64,000 nucleotides of DNA from Mycobacterium gordonae (GTDB lineage Bacteria; Actinomycetota; Actinomycetes; Mycobacteriales; Mycobacteriaceae), in NCBI RefSeq assembly GCF_001417955.2, contig NZ_LKTM01000057.1:29217-93216 (forward strand). Direction: 5' to 3'. Below, one piece after another: positions 57,146 to 64,000 of this stretch. Every line of letters starts with the position of its first letter. Within the stretch, counting starts at the first letter, position 1. The notes under the pieces were generated by a model that was given only the letters and a program-made list of their open reading frames with translations, was not told where the DNA came from and searched no databases. The position numbers and the translations under genes are program-made.

Positions 57146-57623
57146 CTTGCTTCAAGTGCGCAATCTCGTTGCCCCACACCGAGCGTGCGCCTGAGTCACC
57201 GATCCGGTAGATCTGAATCGTCGACGCGACACCCACCACTACCGCGAGGACTGTGACGACGGCTTTGGCGAGCCGCCGCGGCTGGTCCGAACGGCGCTCG
57301 GCGACATTCAGGGCGGCCAGTGCGACAGCCACCACCAGCAGGGCTACCGCGAAATAGGTCATCCAGCCGCCCCGTTCGGCATGCTGCTGCAGGATTGGAT
57401 CGGGGTTGCGGCGTAGATCGTAGAGCCACTCGCCGGCTTCGACGGTGATCGGGGTCAGCACCATGATCACGGTCGCCAAGGCGAGCGTGAGCCAGACGAT
57501 TTGTCCGCGGCGTACGGCCGGCCGCACCGCGCAGAGGATTTCGAGCAGCGCGGTCAGTGGTACCAGGACGACCAGGAAATGCACGAACAAAACGTGCGTC
57601 GGCAACCCGCTGAAGACGGTCAT
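57132..57623 (-). CDS. DUF2231 membrane protein
   Basis: A 163-residue protein with four membrane segments (about residues 7-32, 40-60, 88-106, 118-140) typical of DUF2231. Conserved features are FSGLPTHVLFVHFLVVLVPLTA at the start, and EAGEWLYDLRRNPDPILQQHAERGGW between helices, whose Glu, His and Asp residues could bind metal or haem. The function is unknown. ATG 57623. Confidence 0.78.
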   Translation of the reverse strand: MTVFSGLPTHVLFVHFLVVLVPLTALLEILCAVRPAVRRGQIVWLTLALATVIMVLTPITVEAGEWLYDLRRNPDPILQQHAERGGWMTYFAVALLVVAVALAALNVAERRSDQPRRLAKAVVTVLAVVVGVASTIQIYRIGDSGARSVWGNEIAHLKQVTKK

Positions 57624-57693
57624 GGGACTCCTGCCGCTAGGGTGTGGCTGCCCCAGATCCTGTCAGTCGCCGCTGTGCAAAACCTGTGCGGGG

Positions 57694-59283
57694 CTACCTG
57701 AACTGTACTGCGCTCTGCAGTGTCAGCTCGGAAATGTCGGAATGGCTCTTCCCGCCGGTGGTGCCCAGGGTGCTGATCCAGAAAAGCACGAAAGTTGTTG
57801 GCGTAGAGGATGTTACGGGGATCACATGGTGGCCGGGTGGCAACGCGGCAGGCGCGCTGAGTTCGGTGGTGTCGCTGAGTCTTGCCGGCGTCGCGCTTGC
57901 TGATGCCCGGATCTGCACCACCGTGCCGGAGCTGTTCAGGTCGACGGCGACCGCGCTCAGCGGCGTGGGCTCGGCCAGCTGCAACAGGAGTCCGACACCG
58001 TCCTTGAACTTCGGGAACGGTGCGGGGTCGAAGTAGGTGTCGGTCGACCAGGCGGTGCCGGGGTCACCGTCGACCGCCAGTCCGGCCGAGCCGGGGTTGT
58101 CCGGCGCGCCGCCCGGCGAGAATACCGCGGCTCGGAGCACCTTGACCGTTGCGGGATTGGCGGCTACCAGCGACGGACTCGGTGAGGTCGCGGCCGGCTG
58201 AAGTCCGAGCTTGTCGCCGTTCATCGCCACCTTGGTGTCGAAGGTGCCGACCACGTGGCTGATCGTCGTCGCAAAGGTGGTCAGCAGGACCAGGACCACT
58301 GCCGCCGCACTTCCCAGACATGTCTTGACGAGCTGACGGCGCGCGTACTCGGCCCGCTCCGCGGATCCGAAATTGCGGAAGGCGGCGTACTGGCCGGGGG
58401 GCGGCAGAGCGGGCAGCTCACGGGTCCGGTGCGGATCCGTGGAGTTCTTGGCCTCCCCGCTCGCCTCGCGCAGCAACGTCGTAATGGTCTTGGCGCTGCG
58501 AATGTTCTCGCCATCGCGGACCAGGGCTGCCGCAGTGGACGACACCAGGAACGGGATGCGCGGGTCGATAGCCGCCGGCTCCTGGATCCGGCCCTGGGCG
58601 TCGGTCTCGGTGTTGTGCCAATCCTTCTGCACCGCTTGGTTTTCGAAGGGCCAGCGGTTGAGCAGCAGCGCATACATCACCGCGCCGATGCCCCGAAGAT
58701 CATCGCGCGCAGTCGCGTCCGGCAAGGTCGCCGGGAAGGCCAGGACGGCGCGCCCGTCGAGGCTGACCCTGATCCGGGCAGGGTGGTCGATCGACAATGT
58801 CAGGCCCGCCCGGTGACCCCCTTCTGCCGCCTCGGCCAGCGACAGCACCGCGTCGGCGACCCCGATGGGTGACGGACCGCTGTTGGCCACCTCTTTCAAC
58901 GTGGCGCCACGAATCCACTCCGAGACCACCACACCGCCGCAGTAATCACGGCCCACGTCGATCACCGTCGCCACCGACGGTGAGTCGATACCGCGCAGAC
59001 GTGCGGTGCGGGAAAGGATTGCGTCGACGGTCGCCGCCGGCAGCGCATTCTCGGCGTCGACGACGGTGACAGCCAGGTGCTGCCCGGTCACGGTGTCAGC
59101 GGCCTGCCAGAACTGGAGGTGCGCCAACTCGCCGTAGAACAGCAGCAGCCGGATCCGGCCGCTGGCAATGGTGGCGCCGGCGATGAGGGGGTTCGCTGCG
59201 CCGCTCGGCGAACGCGGCTCGGTCCACAGATAGGGGATGTGTGCCGTCGCGACGTCCGGCGCGTTGGGTTGGCTGGCGGTCAT
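57694..59283 (-). CDS. Stand-alone MviN/MurJ-type pseudokinase with extracytoplasmic CBM-like domain
   Basis: A 529-residue protein that matches the C-terminal half of mycobacterial MviN (Rv3910), as remembered, without the 14-helix lipid II flippase. Residues 36-275 form a kinase fold without catalytic residues: the HRD loop is replaced by SIDHPARIRVSLDG and there is no DFG. Residues 321-343 are a single membrane helix, and 350-529 an extracytoplasmic domain of the galactose-binding/F5-8C type (NPGSAGLAVDGDPGTAWSTD and ISTLGTTGGKSHSDISELTL). In MviN, PknB phosphorylation lets this domain bind FhaA. A Thr-rich juxtamembrane stretch (STDPHRTREL, 281-290) could act in a similar way. ATG 59283. 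Confidence 0.8.
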   Translation of the reverse strand: MTASQPNAPDVATAHIPYLWTEPRSPSGAANPLIAGATIASGRIRLLLFYGELAHLQFWQAADTVTGQHLAVTVVDAENALPAATVDAILSRTARLRGIDSPSVATVIDVGRDYCGGVVVSEWIRGATLKEVANSGPSPIGVADAVLSLAEAAEGGHRAGLTLSIDHPARIRVSLDGRAVLAFPATLPDATARDDLRGIGAVMYALLLNRWPFENQAVQKDWHNTETDAQGRIQEPAAIDPRIPFLVSSTAAALVRDGENIRSAKTITTLLREASGEAKNSTDPHRTRELPALPPPGQYAAFRNFGSAERAEYARRQLVKTCLGSAAAVVLVLLTTFATTISHVVGTFDTKVAMNGDKLGLQPAATSPSPSLVAANPATVKVLRAAVFSPGGAPDNPGSAGLAVDGDPGTAWSTDTYFDPAPFPKFKDGVGLLLQLAEPTPLSAVAVDLNSSGTVVQIRASASATPARLSDTTELSAPAALPPGHHVIPVTSSTPTTFVLFWISTLGTTGGKSHSDISELTLQSAVQFR

Positions 59284-59404
59284 CTCGTCGTCTCGCTCCC
59301 CGGCAGAGCACCGACCGCATCGGGACAGACGCGACCGGATGCTGACACTGGTCGCCCATCAGATAACCGCGCAGGGGCGCGGTCAAACCCGCGACGGGCG
59401 CAGT

Positions 59405-62089
59405 TCAGGCGCCGAGTTCGAGTTCTCTTCGCACCTGGTCGATTTGGTTGCAGGCGTACGTCACGATGGCGGTGACGGTCATCAGTTCACCCGTCCGGGC
59501 GAGCGATTCGAAGGCTTGTTCACCGAGGAACTCGCGTAGATGTCTGGTCAGCGCCCCCAGCTCGGGCAAGGACACCGCAACCATGGGATTGCCCGCTGCG
59601 AAACCGGCGATGGTGGCCGCCGGTTCGTAGCGTCCGAGCCGGTCGAGAACGAGGGCCAGGGTGGCCATGGGGTTGTGCATCATGCCGATGTTGCCGGATT
59701 CGTGGTTGGTACGGATGGCCACGGCGAGGTAGCCCAACGTCGTCACCGGGTCCCCGTGCTCGGCCTCGACGCCGCACCTCCAATACGAGAATTGTGATTC
59801 GAAAAATCGGTTACCGCTGTCGTGCGAGACGAGGACGCCCCGGCGAAACGCGTCGATCGCGCGACCCGAGTCGATATCGCGGAATGCAAAACCCCACGCG
59901 AAGAGCGCGTAGGCCAGCACCCAGGGATTGCCCGTCGCTTCAGCGGCATCGATGAGGCCTGTCGCGGCCACTGTCGCTTCGTCCGTCGAACCGGCCGCGG
60001 CCAATGCGAACACCAGGTTGGCTCTCGCGAATGTGTTCGCGTCGCCGGTACGTGCCAGCTGTGAGCGACACAGTTCCACATACCGATCGGGCCGGCCGAC
60101 AAACAGATACGCACTGCCGAGCCAGGGCTCACCGAAGTAGGCGACGGCGTCGCCGGCGGTCGCGATGACCTGCTGGCCGATCTCGCTGTAGCGCACCGCA
60201 TCTTCGAAGCGTCCGACGAGCACGCACAACGATGCCCCCACACAGATCGCCGCGAGTCGGGGATGGGCGAGGTCGCGGAGTCTTGCGACGAGTTCTTCGG
60301 CCCAGGTGATCGGTTCGTAGTTCTCGAGGAAAGGGCCGAGCAGCGCCGCGTAGGCCGCGATGGCAGCTGCCGTGTCAAGGTCGCCGTGTTCGGTGGCCCA
60401 CCGGAAGGCAGTGCGCAGGTTGGCCAGCTCGACCGTGAACCAGTCGTACGCCGCGCGCTGGTTCGGGCTGTCCCACAGGGCCATGATGTCGGTTTCCCGT
60501 CCAGCGAAATACTTCGAGTGGGCGGCCCGGATCTCGACGGACGTTCCGCCGGCGACCAGGTGTTCCTCGGCGAACTGGCGGATCGTCTCCAGCATCGAGA
60601 AGCGGGTGCGCGAAGCGGCGTGGTCAGCGATGAGCAGTGACTTGCGTACCAGCGCGTCGAGTAGCTCGAGGACGGCGTACTCGTCGAGGTCGCCGGATCC
60701 TACCGCGCAGGCGCTGCGCAGGTCGAAACCGCCCGCGAAGACCGAACAGCGGTTGAGCACCGACCTCTCGGCGTCGTCGAGAAGGTCGTATGACCAGGCC
60801 ACGGCGTGTCGCAGCGTGTGGTGACGTTCCAGGCCCCGACGGGAGCCGACCAGCAGCTGGAAGCGGTGGTCGAGACGGTCACGCACCTCGCCGGCGGTCA
60901 TGGACGCCATCCGGGAGGCCGCGAGTTCGATGGCCAGTGGAATGCCGTCGAGACGCCGGCAGATCTCGGTCACCGCGGCGGCCTCGCCGGGGTCGGCCAT
61001 CGAGAAGTCCGACGCGATGCGTCGCGCACGTTCGACGAACAGGGTCACCGCCGCGGACTCGAGTCCCGCTGCGGTGTCCAGGGGGCGCACCGGCAACACC
61101 TGCTCGTCGGGGACTCCGAGGCCTTCGCGGCTGGTGGCGAGGATTCGTATCGTCGCCGAAACGGCGAGTATGGCTTCGATCAGGTCGGCGGCGGCATCGA
61201 GAACGTGCTCGCAGTTGTCGAAGACCAGCAATCGGATCCGGCCCTCCAACGCGTCGGCCACCGACTCGGTGACGCTCTTGCCCGGTTGCTGGGTGATGCC
61301 GAGCACCGACGCCACCGCATCGGGTACCGCCACCGGATCGGTGACCGCGGCCAGCTCGAAAAGCCAGACGCCGTCCGGGAATGCCTCGGCCAGGTGTGTC
61401 GCGACGTCCGCCGCGAGGCGTGTCTTACCGACTCCGCCCACGCCGGTCAGCGTCACCACCCGGTGCGTCTTGACCGCCGCCTCGATCGCGGCCACCTCGG
61501 CGCCGCGGCCGACCAACCGGGTGCCGACAGACCGCAGGTTTCCCGGACTCGTATCAAGCGCCCGCAACGGCGGAAACTCCATGCGCAGACCCGCGGCCCG
61601 AACCTGGAACACCGCGACCGGCACGGGGACGTCGCGCAACCGTCGCGGCCCTAGATCGAGCAGATCCACTCCGCTCAGCAGACCTGCCGTCGACTCGGCA
61701 AGCAGGATCTGACCGCCATGGCCGGCGGCCATCACCCTGGCCGCACGGTTGAGTACCGTCCCGAAGTAGTCAGCCTGCCGAAGTTCGGCCTCGCCGGTCG
61801 CCAGACCCATCCGCACCGGCAACTCCAGCTGGAGTTGTGCCGCCACCGCGGCATCCACGGCCGCGCGGGGCGAGGCGAAGGCCGCGCACACGCCGTCACC
61901 GGTGTGCTTGAACAGGAAGCCGCCGTGTGCCTCGATCGCCCCGCGCAACACCTCGTCGTGGGCGGCCAGAGCGGCCCGCATCGCGTCGGCGTCGGCCTCC
62001 CACCGACGTGTGGAGCCCTCCACGTCGGTGAAAAGGAAAGTCACCACCCCCGAGGGGCAGCCGCCGGTGACACATCGGCAGAATCTCAC
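59405..62089 (-). CDS. Adenylate cyclase-STAND ATPase-TPR signalling protein
   Basis: A large regulator of about 890 residues. The N-terminal class III cyclase domain has the metal Asp in TFLFTDVEGSTRRW and HTGDGVCAAF, Lys in FLFKHTGDG, and the Asn/Arg pair in GTVLNRAARVMA, so it should be active. A NB-ARC/STAND ATPase follows (P-loop GVGGVGKTRL, Walker B LLVFDNCEHVLDAA, and IRILATSREGLGV), and then a long helical TPR-like C-terminus. No LuxR DNA-binding domain is seen. Mycobacteria have several such cyclases; the ligand and cAMP targets are unknown. I chose GTG 62089; the longer GTG 62113 lies inside the glnA1 terminator hairpin. The true start may be nearer 62047. Confidence 0.82.
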   Translation of the reverse strand: MRFCRCVTGGCPSGVVTFLFTDVEGSTRRWEADADAMRAALAAHDEVLRGAIEAHGGFLFKHTGDGVCAAFASPRAAVDAAVAAQLQLELPVRMGLATGEAELRQADYFGTVLNRAARVMAAGHGGQILLAESTAGLLSGVDLLDLGPRRLRDVPVPVAVFQVRAAGLRMEFPPLRALDTSPGNLRSVGTRLVGRGAEVAAIEAAVKTHRVVTLTGVGGVGKTRLAADVATHLAEAFPDGVWLFELAAVTDPVAVPDAVASVLGITQQPGKSVTESVADALEGRIRLLVFDNCEHVLDAAADLIEAILAVSATIRILATSREGLGVPDEQVLPVRPLDTAAGLESAAVTLFVERARRIASDFSMADPGEAAAVTEICRRLDGIPLAIELAASRMASMTAGEVRDRLDHRFQLLVGSRRGLERHHTLRHAVAWSYDLLDDAERSVLNRCSVFAGGFDLRSACAVGSGDLDEYAVLELLDALVRKSLLIADHAASRTRFSMLETIRQFAEEHLVAGGTSVEIRAAHSKYFAGRETDIMALWDSPNQRAAYDWFTVELANLRTAFRWATEHGDLDTAAAIAAYAALLGPFLENYEPITWAEELVARLRDLAHPRLAAICVGASLCVLVGRFEDAVRYSEIGQQVIATAGDAVAYFGEPWLGSAYLFVGRPDRYVELCRSQLARTGDANTFARANLVFALAAAGSTDEATVAATGLIDAAEATGNPWVLAYALFAWGFAFRDIDSGRAIDAFRRGVLVSHDSGNRFFESQFSYWRCGVEAEHGDPVTTLGYLAVAIRTNHESGNIGMMHNPMATLALVLDRLGRYEPAATIAGFAAGNPMVAVSLPELGALTRHLREFLGEQAFESLARTGELMTVTAIVTYACNQIDQVRRELELGA

Positions 62090-62109
62090 AACCGACGCCC
62101 CGACAGAAA

Positions 62110-62151
62110 CCACCCGCGCAGCGATCAGCGATGTGATCGCGGCGCGGGTGG
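62110..62151 (-). terminator. Strong hairpin after glnA1
   Basis: CCACCCGCGCAGCGATC (62110-62126) pairs with GATCGCGGCGCGGGTGG (62135-62151) with one mismatch and an 8-base loop. It starts 39 bases beyond the glnA1 stop and is the natural glnA1 terminator. It precedes the cyclase gene on the same strand. Confidence 0.75.
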
Positions 62152-62190
62152 CTCGGACCTGTCCGGGGCTACTAGGCCTCTAGACGTCCT

Positions 62191-63627
62191 TTAGACGTCG
62201 TAGTACAGCGCGAACTCGTACGGGTGGGGCCGGATCTGGACCGGCAGGATCTCGTTTTCCCGCTTGAAGTTGATCCACGTCTCAATCAGGTCGGGCGTGA
62301 ACACGCCGCCCTCGGTGAGGTACTCGTGGTCCTCCTCGAGCTTGTCGATCACCGCGGACAGCTGAACCGGTGCCTGCGGGATGTTCGCGGCCTCCTCCGG
62401 GGGCAGCTCGTAAAGGTCCTTGTCCACCGGCGCCTGCGGCTCGATCTTGTTCTTGATGCCGTCCAGGCCGGCCATCAACATCGCGGCGAACGCCAGGTAC
62501 GGGTTACCCGAGGAGTCGGGGCAGCGGAACTCGAGGCGCTTGGCCTTCGGGTTGCTGCCGGTGATCGGGATACGCACGCATGCCGACCGGTTGCGCTGGC
62601 TGTAGACCAGGTTGATCGGGGCCTCGTAGCCGGGCACCAGACGCTTGTAGGAGTTCACCGTCGGGTTGGTGAACGCCAGCAGCGACGGGGCGTGGTGCAG
62701 CAGGCCGCCGATGTAGTGGCGGGCGGTGTCCGACAGGCCGGCGTAGCCGGTCTCGTCGTACATCAGCGGGCTGCCGTCCTTCCACAGCGACTGGTGGGTG
62801 TGCATGCCGGACCCGTTGTCACCGAACAGCGGCTTGGGCATGAACGTGACGGTCTTGCCGTTGGCCCACGCGGTGTTCTTGACGATGTACTTGTACAGCT
62901 GCATGTCGTCCGCCGCGTGCAGCAGCGTGTTGAACTTGTAGTTGATCTCGGCCTGCCCGCCGGTGCCCACCTCGTGGTGGCCCTTCTCCAGGCTGAACCC
63001 GGCCGCGATCAGGTTCTGCAGCATCTTGCTGCGCAGGTCGACGTAGTGGTCGACGGGGGCCACCGGGAAGTAGCCGCCCTTGGGCCGCACCTTGTACCCG
63101 CGGTTCGGGCTGCCGTCGGCCTCGGTCGCCGAGCCGGTGTTCCACCAGCCGGAGATCGCGTCGACCTCGTAGAACGAGCCGTTGGTGCGCGAGTCGAAGG
63201 CCACCGAGTCGAAGATGTAGAACTCGGCCTCGGCACCGAAGTACGCGGTGTCGGCGATGCCAGTGCTGATCAGGTAGTTCTCGGCCTTGCGGGCGACGTT
63301 ACGCGGGTCGCGGGAGTAGGGCTCGAGGGTGAAGGGGTCGTGCACGAAAAAGTTCAGGTTCAGCGTCTTGGCCTGCGTGAACAGGTCGACCTGCGCGGTT
63401 TCCGGGTCCGGCAGCAGCAGCATGTCGGACTCGTGGATCGACTGGAAACCACGGATCGACGACCCGTCGAAGGCCAGGCCGTCTTCGAACACGCTCTCGT
63501 CGAAGAACGAGATCGGAATGGTGAAGTGCTGCATGATGCCGGGCAGGTCGCAGAAACGGACGTCGACAAACTCGACGTTTTCGTCTTTGGCAAGTTTGAA
63601 GACGTCGTCGGGCGTCTTATCCGTCAC
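62191..63627 (-). CDS. glnA1: Glutamine synthetase GlnA1
   Basis: Main glutamine synthetase; it makes glutamine from glutamate and ammonia and is exported in pathogenic mycobacteria. It has 478 residues, the normal length. Metal and substrate motifs are [30 protein letters not shown] and [21 protein letters not shown]. The adenylylation Tyr406 lies in [10 protein letters not shown], the target of GlnE (50063-53044). GTG start at 63627 with AAAGGAG upstream. The product-side gene order differs from M. tuberculosis, because a block of eight genes separates it from glnE. Confidence 0.97.
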   Translation of the reverse strand: MTDKTPDDVFKLAKDENVEFVDVRFCDLPGIMQHFTIPISFFDESVFEDGLAFDGSSIRGFQSIHESDMLLLPDPETAQVDLFTQAKTLNLNFFVHDPFTLEPYSRDPRNVARKAENYLISTGIADTAYFGAEAEFYIFDSVAFDSRTNGSFYEVDAISGWWNTGSATEADGSPNRGYKVRPKGGYFPVAPVDHYVDLRSKMLQNLIAAGFSLEKGHHEVGTGGQAEINYKFNTLLHAADDMQLYKYIVKNTAWANGKTVTFMPKPLFGDNGSGMHTHQSLWKDGSPLMYDETGYAGLSDTARHYIGGLLHHAPSLLAFTNPTVNSYKRLVPGYEAPINLVYSQRNRSACVRIPITGSNPKAKRLEFRCPDSSGNPYLAFAAMLMAGLDGIKNKIEPQAPVDKDLYELPPEEAANIPQAPVQLSAVIDKLEEDHEYLTEGGVFTPDLIETWINFKRENEILPVQIRPHPYEFALYYDV

Positions 63628-63659
63628 AGAAGGCTCCTTTACTTGGTGATTCGCGGCCG

Positions 63660-63691
63660 ACGCTAGAAAGCTCTTGTTGCCCGTCGGTCAA
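63660..63691 (-). promoter_or_regulatory. Candidate glnA1 promoter
   Basis: On the minus strand TTGACC (63691-63686) is followed by TAGCGT (63665-63660), 20 bases apart, which is longer than ideal. A transcript would start near 63653 and leave a leader of about 25 bases with the AAAGGAG ribosome site. I found no convincing GlnR box. Confidence 0.3.
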
Positions 63692-63855
63692 CCCCGTGTT
63701 GCGCAGAGGTTACGTACCACAGCGGCTGCAACAGCACCCGGCTGACCACCGGGCCCTATTGTGAAGACCATGGCCCGCAAGATCGTAACTGGTCGACCGC
63801 CGACGCTGAATGGCCGATGCCAACGGCGCGCGCCCGCGGTCGCCGGACATCCCCG

Positions 63856-64000
63856 ATGACACCGCAATCACCAGCCGGTTACCCCGGTGAAACGCTCGGC
63901 CTGCCGCGGACCGGTCCGGGTTCGGTGGCACCGATGGGACGCCGTCTGCTGGCGTTGCTGGTCGACTGGTTGATCGCCGCGGGGCTGGCGCTGCTGGCGC
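63856..64000 (+). CDS. RDD family membrane protein (5' end only)
   Basis: The first 48 residues of an RDD-domain membrane protein, equivalent in position to Rv2219A. The start MTPQSPAGYPGETLGLPRTG is followed by the RDD signature region APMGRRLLALLVDWLIAAGLA, with the conserved Arg and Asp of the family at the beginning of the first helix. The rest lies beyond the right edge. It is divergent from glnA1. Confidence 0.78.
   Translation, partial: MTPQSPAGYPGETLGLPRTGPGSVAPMGRRLLALLVDWLIAAGLALLA

Noticed and set aside
62090..62113. Longer start of the cyclase at GTG 62113
   Set aside because: It lies inside the stem of the glnA1 terminator hairpin; later starts are more likely.
62224..63666. 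A 480-codon plus-strand frame opposite glnA1
   Set aside because: Shadow of glnA1, which is unmistakable on the minus strand.
63628..63855. GlnR box upstream of glnA1
   Set aside because: Only weak partial matches (GTTACGTACC) were found, without the second half-site at the right spacing.

Overview
This 64 kb window is chromosomal DNA from a mycobacterium. It is very GC-rich with dense, often overlapping genes. It carries genus markers in one place: a FAS-II mycolic acid operon (fabD-acpM-kasA-kasB-accD6) with its regulator gene mabR, the dlaT-type pyruvate dehydrogenase E1 gene aceE, the ptkA/ptpA pair, a Hip1/CaeA-type cell-envelope protease, and the glnA1/glnE/glnA2 nitrogen cluster. From memory, the gene order matches M. 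tuberculosis Rv2220 to Rv2251 read in the opposite direction. Several blocks here are absent from that species, so this is a different mycobacterium, probably a non-tuberculous one.

Layout. 1-5 kb: a partial FAD-linked oxidase, a TetR regulator, glpD and a FAD monooxygenase. 5-15 kb: accD6, kasB, kasA, acpM, fabD and mabR, then aceE, all on the minus strand. 15-17 kb: lipoprotein, DUF3052 gene, ahpE and tRNA-Val(TAC). 17-31 kb: an accessory block that starts right after the tRNA. It holds two membrane-anchored beta-propeller genes of different types (NHL and YVTN), a LURP-one protein, an APH/acyl-CoA dehydrogenase pair, a small secreted protein, a secreted lipase, a feoA-feoB-NifU-like iron operon with an excellent IdeR box, a PPOX-fold protein and an epoxide hydrolase. 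31-40 kb: cobD, a SURF1-like gene, ptpA, ptkA, cobC, a NIF3 gene, a zinc-ribbon gene and an RNase H/phosphatase, then a DUF1398/MarR pair and a 2OG oxygenase. 40-43 kb: rnpB (RNase P RNA), a CYTH-CHAD protein, a hemophore-related protein and panB. 43-50 kb: a wax ester synthase/DGAT, two Hip1-type hydrolases and glnA2. 50-53 kb: glnE. 53-62 kb: a second accessory block that separates glnE from glnA1. It holds a thioesterase, an LLM oxidoreductase, a methyltransferase, a PdxR/MocR regulator, a DUF2231 protein, a stand-alone homologue of the MviN/MurJ pseudokinase tail, and an adenylate cyclase-STAND-TPR protein. 62-64 kb: glnA1 and the start of an RDD membrane protein.

Functionally the core is envelope lipid synthesis (FAS-II, AccD6), central carbon entry (AceE, GlpD), nitrogen assimilation with its adenylylation control (GlnA1, GlnA2, GlnE) and cobalamin/pantothenate steps (CobC, CobD, PanB). 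The most unusual content lies in the two accessory blocks: decoupled sensor or scaffold modules (a PknD-like propeller without a kinase, a MviN-like pseudokinase without a flippase) and an IdeR-controlled ferrous iron operon ending in a NifU-type protein. Many genes appear to be leaderless, with a TANNNT-type -10 placed 6-8 bases before the start codon. No insertion sequence, integrase, prophage or CRISPR array was found.
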